From Deltaproteobacteria bacterium (GTDB lineage Bacteria; Desulfobacterota; Desulfobacteria; Desulfobacterales; Desulfosarcinaceae), in the NCBI GenBank assembly GCA_021819735.1, contig JAKAFO010000003.1, positions 1 to 41,858 on the forward strand: 41,858 bases of DNA, written 5' to 3'. The stretch's first letter is position 1; the number at the start of each line of letters is the position of its first letter. The position numbers were made by a program, and so were the translations under genes. Positions 17,176-25,234 of this stretch are shown here, one piece after another. A model generated the notes under the pieces. The model had not been told where the DNA came from and did no database searches. It saw nothing but the letters and a program-made list of their open reading frames with translations.

Positions 17176-18102
17176 GTGCCGGTAGTGCAATCCATCGGGC
17201 TCTTGATGCTGGCCATGCTGCTGGCCCCGCTCTACGCGGCCTTGATTCTCAAGGTCAAGGCGTTCTTCGGCGGCAAGCAGGGGCCGCCGCTGCTGATCCA
17301 TTACTTCACCCTGGCCAAGCTGTTCCGCAAGGGATCGGTCTACAGCACCAGCACCACCTGGATCTTCAAGCTCGGGCCGGTGGTCTCGCTGGCCACGGCG
17401 GCCCTGGCCCTGATGTTTCTGCCCGTGGCCGGCCATCCGGCGCTCGTTTCCTTCAAGGGCGACGTGATCTTCCTGCTCTACATGCTGGGGCTGGGCCGCT
17501 TTTTCATCATCGCCGCGGCCCTGGACACCGCCTCACCCTTCGAGGGCATGGGCGCGGCCCGGGAGGCCTACTTTCCGATCTTCTGCGAGGCCACGCTCTT
17601 CACGACCCTGGTGTTGTTCCACCTGATTACCGGCGAGCTGCGACTGGAAAGCTACCTGGCCGGCGGGCAGCCCCTGGCCCTGTGGCGCGCCGCCGGCGCG
17701 CCGCTGATCCTGGTGGTCATCGCCCTGTTCATCGTCCTTCTGGCCGAGAACGCCCGGGTGCCGGTGGACGATCCGGCCACCCACCTGGAGCTGACCATGA
17801 TCCACGAGGTCATGGTCCTGGATCACAGCGGGCCCGATTTTGCCCTGATCGAGCTGGGCGCCTTTTTCAAACTCTTCTTCTACGCCGGCCTGGTGACCCG
17901 GCTGTTCTGCCCGTTTACGCCGGATTCGGCCGCCTTGAGCGCTTTATTTTTCTTCGCGGCCCTCACGCTGGTGTATGTTTTCGTGGGCCTGACCGAATCG
18001 TTCATGGCCCGCTACCGCATGGACAAGGTGCCCCAGTTCGTGCTCACCTCGTTTGCCCTGGCGGCCTTTGCCACGGTCATCACCCTGGAGTTCATGCCAT
18101 GA
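17176..18102 (+). CDS. hyfC: Hydrogenase-4 component C-like subunit (NuoH type)
   Basis: A 308-residue membrane protein with about eight helices, homologous to NuoH/HyfC, the subunit that joins the membrane arm to the redox arm. The conserved cytosolic loops are visible (DTASPFEGMGAAREA and ENARVPVDDPATHLELTMIHE), with the acidic residues thought to pass the redox signal to the pump. The start is GTG at 17176; a second GTG at 17185 is better spaced from AGGCAGG and may be the real start. It ends in an ATGA overlap with the next gene. Confidence 0.9.
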   Translation: MPVVQSIGLLMLAMLLAPLYAALILKVKAFFGGKQGPPLLIHYFTLAKLFRKGSVYSTSTTWIFKLGPVVSLATAALALMFLPVAGHPALVSFKGDVIFLLYMLGLGRFFIIAAALDTASPFEGMGAAREAYFPIFCEATLFTTLVLFHLITGELRLESYLAGGQPLALWRAAGAPLILVVIALFIVLLAENARVPVDDPATHLELTMIHEVMVLDHSGPDFALIELGAFFKLFFYAGLVTRLFCPFTPDSAALSALFFFAALTLVYVFVGLTESFMARYRMDKVPQFVLTSFALAAFATVITLEFMP

Positions 18103-18743
18103 TCGATCTGGTGGATACCCTGCTGGTGCTGGTGCTGCTGGCGGTGCTCTCGTCCCTGGGCTCCAGCCGGTTGCCTTCTCTGATCAAGGCCCTGGCCTTC
18201 CAGGGCGTGGCTGTTTCCATCGTGCCGCTCTTTCTGGGCCACACCCTGAGCGCCGGCGGCCTGGCCTTCACCCTGGCGACGATGCTGATCCGCGGCTTCG
18301 CCATCCCCATGTACATCTACATGGCCATTCGCAAGGTGGCCATCCGCCGCGAAACCGATCCGCTGATCGGCTACCACGCCTCGCTGCTCATCGGCTTGAT
18401 CATCATCATGGCCGCCATCTTCGTCAGCCACCGTTTCCATCTGCCCCTGATCCAGGGCCACCGCCTGCTGCTGCCCACGGCCATCACCCTGATGGTGGCC
18501 GGCATGTTTTTGCTCATGGCGCGGCGCAACGCCATCGCCATGGTGCTGGGCTACATGATGATGGAAAACGGCATCTACCTGGTCGGCACGGCTTTCACCA
18601 CGCGCGCCGGACACCGTATCGTGGAATTCGGCATCTTGCTCGACATCCTGGCCGGCGTGATGATCATGGCCATCGTGCTGCAAAACATCAAACAGGCCTT
18701 CAACAGCGTGGACACCGACCGGCTCAGGACCTTGAAGGAGTAA
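18099..18743 (+). CDS. hyfE: Hydrogenase-4 component E-like subunit (NuoK-like part)
   Basis: A 214-residue, strongly hydrophobic protein with about six to seven helices. The end MLGYMMMENGIYLVG-type helix (GYMMMENGIYLVGTAF) matches the NuoK/HyfE helix that carries an essential membrane glutamate. The ATG overlaps the hyfC stop (ATGA), implying translational coupling. It should form the short proton path next to HyfC. Confidence 0.9.
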   Translation: MIDLVDTLLVLVLLAVLSSLGSSRLPSLIKALAFQGVAVSIVPLFLGHTLSAGGLAFTLATMLIRGFAIPMYIYMAIRKVAIRRETDPLIGYHASLLIGLIIIMAAIFVSHRFHLPLIQGHRLLLPTAITLMVAGMFLLMARRNAIAMVLGYMMMENGIYLVGTAFTTRAGHRIVEFGILLDILAGVMIMAIVLQNIKQAFNSVDTDRLRTLKE

Positions 18744-20177
18744 ATGGCGGGCATGATCGAACTGACCTTTCTCATCCCTTTGCTGGCCGGCCTGGTGGCC
18801 TTCTTCCTGCCGCGCACCACGGCCCGGCCGCTGCTGGTGCTGGTGGGCGCCGTGCACCTGGGGCTGTCGGCCCTGTTGTGGATCCGGCGGCCGGTCTCGG
18901 CCCTGCCCGATTACTTTGCGGTGACCCCCGAAGGCTTGCTGTCGCTGATCGTCATCTCGCTGCTCTTTCTGCTGATCGCCATCTATACGACGGCCTATCT
19001 GGACATCACCGAGGTGCGCTCCGAACACATCTTCTCCGGCGCCCTGCTGATCTTTCTCTCCACCATGACCCTGGTGACCCTTTCGGATCATCTGATGGTG
19101 ATGTGGATCGCCATCGAAGCCACCACCCTGGCCAGCGCGCCGCTGATCTACACCCATCGTTCGGCGGCCTCGTTCGAGGCCACCTGGAAGTACGTCCTGA
19201 TCTGCTCGGTGGGCATCGCCCTGGCCCTGCTCGGCTCCCTGCTGATCACGCTCTCCATGGATGCCGGCGGCGTGGATGCACCAGTGGCCTTTTCGGCCCT
19301 GGCCCAGGCCGCACCGCGCCTGGACCCTAAATGGCTCAAGGCCGGCTTTGTCTTCATCCTGGTGGGCTACGGCACCAAGATGGGCCTGGCGCCCATGCAC
19401 ACCTGGCTGCCCGATGCCCACAGCGAGGCGCCCAGCCCGGTCTCGGCCCTGCTCTCGGGCGTGCTGCTCAACTGCGCCTTCCTGGGGATCTTCAAAACCA
19501 ACAAGATCATGCATGCCGCGGGGTTGGGCCATTTTTCGGGCACGATCCTGATCTGCTTCGGCCTGGCCTCGATGGTCGCCGCCGCCACCTTCATCCTCAA
19601 GCAGTTGGAGTACAAGCGCCTGCTGGCATACTCCAGCGTGGAGAACATGGGCATCATCGCCTTCGGCACCGGCGTGGGCGATCTGGGGGCCTACGGCGCC
19701 ATGATCTGCCTGATCCACCACAGCCTGATCAAATCGTCCCTTTTCCTTTCCTCGGGCAATATTCTGCACGGCTATGCCTCCCGGGCCATCGAAAGCGTGG
19801 GAATGCTCGCCCGGCGCATGCCCAAAACCTTCCTGGCCTTCTTCAGCGGCTTCGTGGGCATCTCGGGCATGCCACCCTTCGGCATTTTCATCGGCGAACT
19901 GCTGATCGTCATCGCCGCCTTCCGGGCCGGCCTTTACTACTACGTGATCGTCTTCATCCTGAGCCTGTGCGTCATCTTCGCCGGATTTGCCCAGCACGCC
20001 CTGCGCATATCCTTCGGCGAGAGCGACAGCCCCGACCCCATCCACGAAAAGGCGTCGATGGTCTGGCCCCAGTACGTGCTGCTGCTCACCTCGCTGACGC
20101 TCTGCTTCTGGATGCCCGACACCCTGAACCAGACCATCGGCCGGGCCGTGGCCTCGATCGGCGGAGGCTTCCCATGA
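18744..20177 (+). CDS. hyfF: Hydrogenase-4 component F-like antiporter subunit (NuoN/NuoM type)
   Basis: A 477-residue antiporter-like membrane subunit with the proton-antiporter core: a glutamate helix (MVMWIAIEATTLASAP), the lysine helix GTKMGLAPMHTWLPDAH and LLAYSSVENMGIIAFG. AAGGAG overlaps the preceding stop; ATG 18744 follows that stop directly, with a second in-frame ATG at 18753. Together with HyfB it gives two antiporter modules, fewer than complex I. It overlaps hyfG by four bases. Confidence 0.92.
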   Translation: MAGMIELTFLIPLLAGLVAFFLPRTTARPLLVLVGAVHLGLSALLWIRRPVSALPDYFAVTPEGLLSLIVISLLFLLIAIYTTAYLDITEVRSEHIFSGALLIFLSTMTLVTLSDHLMVMWIAIEATTLASAPLIYTHRSAASFEATWKYVLICSVGIALALLGSLLITLSMDAGGVDAPVAFSALAQAAPRLDPKWLKAGFVFILVGYGTKMGLAPMHTWLPDAHSEAPSPVSALLSGVLLNCAFLGIFKTNKIMHAAGLGHFSGTILICFGLASMVAAATFILKQLEYKRLLAYSSVENMGIIAFGTGVGDLGAYGAMICLIHHSLIKSSLFLSSGNILHGYASRAIESVGMLARRMPKTFLAFFSGFVGISGMPPFGIFIGELLIVIAAFRAGLYYYVIVFILSLCVIFAGFAQHALRISFGESDSPDPIHEKASMVWPQYVLLLTSLTLCFWMPDTLNQTIGRAVASIGGGFP

Positions 20178-21685
20178 AAACCGATTTCGCCGTCATCCGC
20201 CACGCCCAGGCCGTGTCCATGGAGCAGGTGCCGCTGCTGGCCTGGGACGATTTCTACAAGCAGGTGCGGGCCCTGATCGGCCAGGGGGCCAAGGTGGTGC
20301 ATTACTTCGTCTTTGCCGACGGTCCGACCTTGAAGCTGCTGGCCGTGCTGCGCACCGAGTGGCTGCTGGCCGCCGCGGCCCCGGTGCCGGATCATTACCA
20401 CTCCCTGACGCCGGCCCGCGAACCGCTGCATCTGTTCGAGCGCGAGATCGCCGAGCAATATGGCATCCGGCCCGAAGGCCACCCCTGGTTCAAGATGGTG
20501 CGCTACCATCCCAACGTGCGCGGCGTGGCCGATCTCTTCGGCAACGACTACCAACAGGATATTCCCGGCAACTACCCGTACTACACCGTTCACGGCGAAG
20601 AGATCCACGAGGTGGCCGTGGGCCCGGTGCACGCCGGCGTGATCGAACCGGGCCATTTCCGCTTCAACTGCATCGGCGAGCGCGTGCTGCACCTGGAGAT
20701 CCAGTTGGGCTACCAACACCGCGGCGTCGAGCCGCTCCTGGTCCAGGCCGACCATCGCCGCCGGCCCCTGATCGTCGAGTCCATTGCCGGCGACACGGCT
20801 GTGGGGCACAGCCTGTGTCATGCCCAGGCCCTGGAAGCGCTCTCCGGCCGGGTCCCGGACGAGGGCGCCCGGCGCATCCGCACCCTGGCCCTGGAGCTGG
20901 AGCGCATCGCCAACCATGTGGGCGACCTGGGTGCCCTGAGCGGCGACGTGGCCTTTCTGCCTCCGGCCAACTACTGCGGCCGCATGCGCGGCGACTTTCT
21001 CAACATGACCCTGCTGCTGTGCGGCAACCGCTTCGGCAAGGGCCTGGTGCGGCCCGGCGGCGTGCTTTTCGATCTGAGCGAAGCGATCCGCATCGAACTG
21101 CTGCGGCGTCTGGCCGAACTCAAACCCCAGGTGCTGCACGTATTGGATCTGCTTTTTGCCACCCCCAGCGTGCGGGCCCGCTTCGAAGGCTGCGGGGTGG
21201 TCAGCCTGGCCGAGGCCGATAATTTGGGCCTGGTGGGTCCGGCGGCCCGGGCCAGCGGCCTGGCCTACGACGCGCGGCGCGTATTCGCCACCGAGGCGTA
21301 CACCGAATTGAACATCCCCAAGTACGCCGAGACCAGCGGCGATGTCTTTGCCCGGGCCAAGGTGCGGGCCATGGAGGTGCGCCAGTCCATGGAGTTGGTC
21401 GCCACCCTGCTCGCCCGACCGGTGCAGACCCGCCGGCTGGAGACGGCCGAAGCGCTGACGCTCACGCCCTCGACCTGCGCGGTGACCGTCAATGAAGGCT
21501 GGCGCGGCGAAATCGCCCACTGCGTAATCACCGACGCCGCAGGCAAAATCCTGCGCTACAAGGTCAAGGACCCCTCGTTCCACAACTGGAACGGCCTGGC
21601 CATGGCCCTGCGCAACACCGGGATTTCCGATTTCCCGCTCAACAACAAGAGCTTCAATTTGTCGTATTGCGGATTCGATCTTTAG
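20174..21685 (+). CDS. hyfG: Hydrogenase-4 component G-like large subunit (NuoCD type) without NiFe ligands
   Basis: A 503-residue fusion of a NuoC-like domain (about 1-140; HLFEREIAEQYGIRPEGHPW) and a NuoD/[NiFe]-hydrogenase large-subunit domain (GPVHAGVIEPGHFRFN, LGYQHRGVE, ELERIANHVGDLG). In group 4 hydrogenases the site has CxxC at both ends. Here the first motif reads VESIAGDTAVGHS, so both cysteines are Ala205 and Thr208, and the C terminus reads NKSFNLSYCGFDL with a single Cys. It cannot bind a standard NiFe centre. This matches the Ehr (energy-converting hydrogenase-related) group described from Geobacter. The electron acceptor or substrate is unknown. Confidence 0.92.
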   Translation: MKTDFAVIRHAQAVSMEQVPLLAWDDFYKQVRALIGQGAKVVHYFVFADGPTLKLLAVLRTEWLLAAAAPVPDHYHSLTPAREPLHLFEREIAEQYGIRPEGHPWFKMVRYHPNVRGVADLFGNDYQQDIPGNYPYYTVHGEEIHEVAVGPVHAGVIEPGHFRFNCIGERVLHLEIQLGYQHRGVEPLLVQADHRRRPLIVESIAGDTAVGHSLCHAQALEALSGRVPDEGARRIRTLALELERIANHVGDLGALSGDVAFLPPANYCGRMRGDFLNMTLLLCGNRFGKGLVRPGGVLFDLSEAIRIELLRRLAELKPQVLHVLDLLFATPSVRARFEGCGVVSLAEADNLGLVGPAARASGLAYDARRVFATEAYTELNIPKYAETSGDVFARAKVRAMEVRQSMELVATLLARPVQTRRLETAEALTLTPSTCAVTVNEGWRGEIAHCVITDAAGKILRYKVKDPSFHNWNGLAMALRNTGISDFPLNNKSFNLSYCGFDL

Positions 21686-21695
21686 GGACCCATAA

Positions 21696-22439
21696 ATGCT
21701 GAAAACCCTGCGCAACCGATTCGAACAAGGCTACCGCACCTCGCCCTACCCGGCCGCGCCGGTGACGCTGGCCGAGCGCTACCGCGGCCGACCGCGCCTC
21801 AACGCCGATGCGCCGGACGAACTGGCCATTCGGTGCGCGGCGGCCTGCCCCCAGGAGGCTATCGACCCGGTGCTGCGACGCATCGACCTGGGCCGCTGCG
21901 TCTTTTGCACGGAGTGCGAGCGCCTCTCCCAGGGCCGCTTCATCACCTTCAGCCAGGATTTCGAGCTGGCCACGGCCCGCCGTGAAGAACTGATCACGGC
22001 CGGCGACCTGCCCGACCTGGCCAACCATGCCAAGCAGCATTTCAAGCGCCTCTTCGGCCGCTCGCTGCAACTGCGCCAGGTCTCGGCCGGCGGCTGCAAC
22101 GCCTGCGAAGCCGACCTCAACGTGCTGGCCACCCCCTTCTTCGACCTGGCCCGCTTCGGCATCAACTTCGTGGCCTCGCCCCGCCATGCCGACGCCATCG
22201 TCGTCACCGGCCCGGTCTCGCGCAACATGCGCACCGCCCTGCTGCAAACCTACGAGGCCGTGCCGGCCCCCAAGGCGGTCATCGCCGTGGGCGCCTGCGC
22301 CATCAGCGGCGGACCGTTCCGGGGCAGCCCCGAGGTCAGCGACGGTTTGGAATCGATCCTGCCCGTGGATCTGTTCATCCCCGGCTGCCCGCCGCACCCC
22401 ATGACCAACCTGCACGCGCTGCTCAATTTCTTTAAATAG
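21696..22439 (+). CDS. hyfI: Hydrogenase-4 component I-like small subunit (NuoB type) with fused ferredoxin-like domain
   Basis: A 247-residue protein. The C-terminal part is the NuoB/HyfI fold with the four proximal-cluster ligands Cys134 and Cys137 (GGCNACE), Cys201 (VGACAISGG) and Cys231 (IPGCPPHP). The N-terminal ~80 residues look like a reduced ferredoxin: Cys51 in ACPQEAI plus Cys68, 71 and 74 in CVFCTEC make one complete [4Fe-4S] set, while the second cluster of a normal two-cluster ferredoxin is lost. This fusion can replace a separate HyfH/NuoI subunit and bring electrons to the proximal cluster. It ends the operon, converging on the beta-helix gene with only 16 bp between. Confidence 0.9.
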   Translation: MLKTLRNRFEQGYRTSPYPAAPVTLAERYRGRPRLNADAPDELAIRCAAACPQEAIDPVLRRIDLGRCVFCTECERLSQGRFITFSQDFELATARREELITAGDLPDLANHAKQHFKRLFGRSLQLRQVSAGGCNACEADLNVLATPFFDLARFGINFVASPRHADAIVVTGPVSRNMRTALLQTYEAVPAPKAVIAVGACAISGGPFRGSPEVSDGLESILPVDLFIPGCPPHPMTNLHALLNFFK

Positions 22440-22455
22440 CAGCCAAATTTTGTCT

Positions 22456-23877
22456 TTATGGCTTGATCAGAATGGTGGGATAAAGCCCCTCCAGGCGTCC
22501 CTTGGGATAGGGCTGGATCGTATTGAACGAGATGTTCTGGTTCTTCTGGGCGTGGCCCTTGTTCTGTTCGCCGTCGTAAAAGGCGCCGTTGGCTTCCAGA
22601 ATGTGCTGGATGCGGTCCCGGAAGGCCTGCACGAAGGCGGCGCCCTGGCCCTCGAAGCACATGTCGCCCTTGGAGGTGGGACGCTCCAGTTTGGAGAACT
22701 CCGCCAGGCTCATGCTGTTGGCCTCGAAGCTGGCGGCGTCGGTGATCAGACCCCACACCAGGCTGCCGGCCGGAATGGATAGCGGTTGATCGATGTCGAT
22801 GATGGTATGGGGCATGATGATGCTGTCCGGGCCGATGCTCAAGCGGCAATCGGGCTTGCCGCGCAAGAAGCTGTTGAAGCCCGCGAAGACATTTTGCCCC
22901 AGATCGGCCTCGATGATCTTGGCGCCATGGGCCGTGACGTTGTTGCCCTCCAGGCGCGAATTGATGATGTAGCAATTCTCCTGGGCATTGGCGCCCTTGC
23001 CCACCCAACTGTTCTCCAGGTAGGCCCGCTGGGCCACCAGCACGTTCTCGTTGATACGCGTCTTGGGCCGCACGACCGCATAGCGGTCCAGGGAAGCGGT
23101 GTTGGGCACCCGGATCGAGGCTTCGATATGGACCACGTCGAAGATCCGCTGGAAATCGGCCTTGCGGCTCTCCACGAACTCCATGAAGATGCCCCGGGGC
23201 GGCCGGCCGGCCTCGAAGTGGATATAGCGCCGCAGCGCCTCGGCCGGAAAGCGGTAGAGAAAGTTGAACTGATCGGCCGCCCGCACCCAGATCGTACCCG
23301 GAGCGATATTCAGGTGGCTGATTTCGCCGGCCTGGATGTACGAGAAGGCGCCGATGATGCAGTCGGTCTGGGTGGTCAGGTCCACGGTGGCGAACGGTCC
23401 CACGAAACAGCCGTCGGTGGGCGAGCCGTGGATGTTGGCGTACTGGGTCGAGACCGTGTTGTGGATGAAGAACTTCTCCATGGTTTCGGGATCGTGGGAG
23501 TAATTGTGCACCAGGGTCTTGATCAGGATGCTGTCTTCGATGTCGATCATCTCATCCTTGGTCATCTGGATCTCGAAATCCTTGTAGCGCAGCATGTCGC
23601 CCTTCTTCTTCAGTTCGTCGCCGCGGATGTCGCTCTTGTAGAGAATCGAGTTGGTCGTGCGGCACTTGCCCAGGAAATAGCTGCCCGCCAGGCTGGAGTG
23701 CTGGAACTCGAAACTCAACGGGTGGTTGGGCGTGATGCCGTAAAAGGCGTAGAACTTGAGCATGTGCTCCAGGCGGATCAGCTCGTTGACATACGGCGTG
23801 GCGTCGAAGGAGAGCTCGCGCAGGTTGATGTTGACGCGCTGGATGATGCGGTCGAACAGCTTGAACAGCTCTTTCAT
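22456..23877 (-). CDS. Left-handed beta-helix (hexapeptide repeat) protein of unknown function
   Basis: A 473-residue protein. After an alpha/beta N-terminal region of some 130 residues, the middle has hexapeptide-type repeats with small or aliphatic residues at every sixth position (for example around IEASIRVPNTASLDRYAVV and GANAQENCYIINSRLEGNNV), the signature of left-handed beta-helices found in acyltransferases and gamma-carbonic anhydrases. Histidines occur in TAHGAKI and MPHTIID, but I cannot confirm a metal site. The start overlaps the CBS gene's stop by ATGA, so the two are translationally coupled. It converges on hyfI. An acyl- or nucleotidyl-transferase is as likely as a carbonic-anhydrase-like role. 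Confidence 0.75.
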   Translation of the reverse strand: MKELFKLFDRIIQRVNINLRELSFDATPYVNELIRLEHMLKFYAFYGITPNHPLSFEFQHSSLAGSYFLGKCRTTNSILYKSDIRGDELKKKGDMLRYKDFEIQMTKDEMIDIEDSILIKTLVHNYSHDPETMEKFFIHNTVSTQYANIHGSPTDGCFVGPFATVDLTTQTDCIIGAFSYIQAGEISHLNIAPGTIWVRAADQFNFLYRFPAEALRRYIHFEAGRPPRGIFMEFVESRKADFQRIFDVVHIEASIRVPNTASLDRYAVVRPKTRINENVLVAQRAYLENSWVGKGANAQENCYIINSRLEGNNVTAHGAKIIEADLGQNVFAGFNSFLRGKPDCRLSIGPDSIIMPHTIIDIDQPLSIPAGSLVWGLITDAASFEANSMSLAEFSKLERPTSKGDMCFEGQGAAFVQAFRDRIQHILEANGAFYDGEQNKGHAQKNQNISFNTIQPYPKGRLEGLYPTILIKP

Positions 23878-24449
23878 GGGCGTTCCTCGTCGTTTCCGGG
23901 TGGGGTGTGCTTCATCATGTGGAAGATGGCGGCAAAGACATCCGTCAGGCGCAGGATGCCCACGATGCGCTTTTCATCGGTCACCAGCAGGGAAAAATGG
24001 TGGCCCACGATGAGTTGATGGATGGCCTGCTTGAGCGGCGCCTCCTGGTCCACGAACTCACCCTCGGCGGGCCGCTTCATGAAGTTTTCCACTTCCAGAG
24101 AGGCCGCCTCGCGCAAATGGGCATCGGACAGGGCGCCTTCGGGCCGTTTCTCCTTCTGCACGGTCCAGATCAGGTTCGGGCTGAACCCGAAGCGGCGCAG
24201 CGCCTCCGCCTCCCGTGACTCGTCCATTTCCGGCTCCAGGGCGTCGAGCACATCCAGTTGGGACAGCTTGCCCACCACCTGCCCCCGGCTGTCCAAAACC
24301 AGGACGGCCCGGTGGCGGTACTTGGCGTGATCGAACTCCTCCTGGGTTTTTTCCAGGGCCAGAATGGCGTCGTACAAGGTGGCCCCGACGGGCACCGTGG
24401 CATACTCGGACAGCGGGACCAGCAACTCCTTGATGGTGAACTCTTTCAC
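23874..24449 (-). CDS. CBS-domain protein
   Basis: About 191 residues with two CBS motifs (VPLSEYATVPVGATLYDAI and HRAVLVLDSRGQVVGKLS; later the second pair with LIVGHHFSLLVTDEKRIVGIL). CBS pairs bind adenosyl nucleotides such as AMP or ATP and act as energy sensors. The start is set at GTG 24449, because GGAGG lies six bases before it; the ATG at 24455 touches the GGAGG and would be poorly read. A longer open frame upstream runs into a tRNA gene and is not coding. It is coupled to the beta-helix gene downstream. Confidence 0.85.
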   Translation of the reverse strand: MKEFTIKELLVPLSEYATVPVGATLYDAILALEKTQEEFDHAKYRHRAVLVLDSRGQVVGKLSQLDVLDALEPEMDESREAEALRRFGFSPNLIWTVQKEKRPEGALSDAHLREAASLEVENFMKRPAEGEFVDQEAPLKQAIHQLIVGHHFSLLVTDEKRIVGILRLTDVFAAIFHMMKHTPPGNDEERP

Positions 24450-24558
24450 GGGCATCCTCCGGTCGCTCCCCCGGGGGGAACCTCTCAAGGCGCGGTTCAT
24501 TCGGGCCGGCACCATATCATCATTGAGCGGATTTATGAAGCCGCCGGCCCCCAACCTT

Positions 24559-24592
24559 AAAAAAAGGCCCAACCGGATGACCGGCTGGGCCT
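24559..24592 (-). terminator. Intrinsic terminator of the tRNA-Ser pair
   Basis: On the minus strand a 12-bp stem (24581-24592 with 24565-24576, one G-U pair, four-base loop) runs into seven T. It lies 12 bases after the CCA end of the second tRNA and separates the tRNA unit from the CBS gene. Confidence 0.9.
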
Positions 24593-24603
24593 GGAACTTA
24601 AAA

Positions 24604-24696
24604 TGGCGGAGAGACCGGGATTCGAACCCGGGGTGGAAGTTTCCCCCCACACTCGCTTAGCAGGCGAGCGCCTTCAGCCTACTCGGCCATCTCTCC
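24604..24696 (-). tRNA. tRNA-Ser(GCT)
   Basis: A 93-base tRNA with GGAGAGA acceptor arm (24690-24696), GCT anticodon within CTGCTAA, a long class II variable arm, the T-loop GTTCGAATCCC-type sequence, discriminator G and an encoded CCA (24604-24606). It reads AGC and AGT serine codons. Confidence 0.95.
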
Positions 24697-24716
24697 GTTA
24701 TAAACATGTCTAAAGC

Positions 24717-24802
24717 TGGCGGAGGGAGTAGGATTCGAACCCACGGAGCTTTCGCTCAACGGTTTTCAAGACCGCCGCCTTAAACCACTCGGCCATCCCT
24801 CC
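24717..24802 (-). tRNA. tRNA-Ser(TGA)
   Basis: An 86-base tRNA with acceptor 5' arm GGAGGGA (24796-24802), TGA anticodon within CTTGAAA, a class II variable arm, TTCGAATCC in the T-loop, discriminator G and an encoded CCA (24717-24719). It lies 20 bp upstream of tRNA-Ser(GCT) and is surely co-transcribed. Confidence 0.95.
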
Positions 24803-24816
24803 CGCAAAGTACCCGC

Positions 24817-24845
24817 TTTTAACATCAAGGTTCGGTGGGGGTCAA
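24817..24845 (-). promoter_or_regulatory. Promoter of the tRNA-Ser pair
   Basis: Reading the minus strand, TTGACC (24840-24845) and TTAAAA (24817-24822) are separated by 17 bases, placing the start of transcription a few bases before the first tRNA. Good -35, moderate -10. Confidence 0.6.
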
Positions 24846-25234
24846 CCGTTTTGTCGTTACAGACACCGGGGAGTAACGGGGCCTGATTACCAGAAAATTT
24901 ATCGCCTTTGGAAAAGGTTCATGCTATCAGCAGGTCACAGCCTGCCTCACCGCACGTAACGTTGAGCCCCTCGATCACCATATGAGCATATGCATGAAGG
25001 TTGACAACCGGCGCCCGGGTCGGCTCCACCGAAGGCGCCGGCACTGCGCACAGGAATAGGGCTGCTCCATACCGCGCGGCGCCGTTGGCTCATCTTGGGC
25101 TCGCCGGCATTTTTATGAATAATAAAATGAGCTTAAGAGAATCCGCTGCCGGACCGATACGTCAATGTCCCTGGTTTGCCTTGTGGGAAGGCAAGCCCAT
25201 TCATAACGGATCTATCTTGAAAATGGGAGGTGGT
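24846..25234. other. Non-coding gap before the DUF2167 gene
   Basis: About 390 bp with no supported gene. CGTTAC / GTAACG arms (6 bp) flank a GC-rich loop near 24854-24877, and CATATG occurs twice around 24980-24992. An open frame runs in from 25001 but has no ribosome site and the family-consistent start is 25235. A promoter for the DUF2167 gene must be here, but I see no strong match. Confidence 0.35.

Noticed and set aside
15180-22439. Active hydrogenase-4
   Set aside because: Both CxxC ligand pairs of the NiFe site are absent from the large subunit.
24456-24650. N-terminal extension of the CBS protein
   Set aside because: The extended frame overlaps the terminator and the tRNA-Ser(GCT) gene; the GGAGG-supported start at 24449 is enough.
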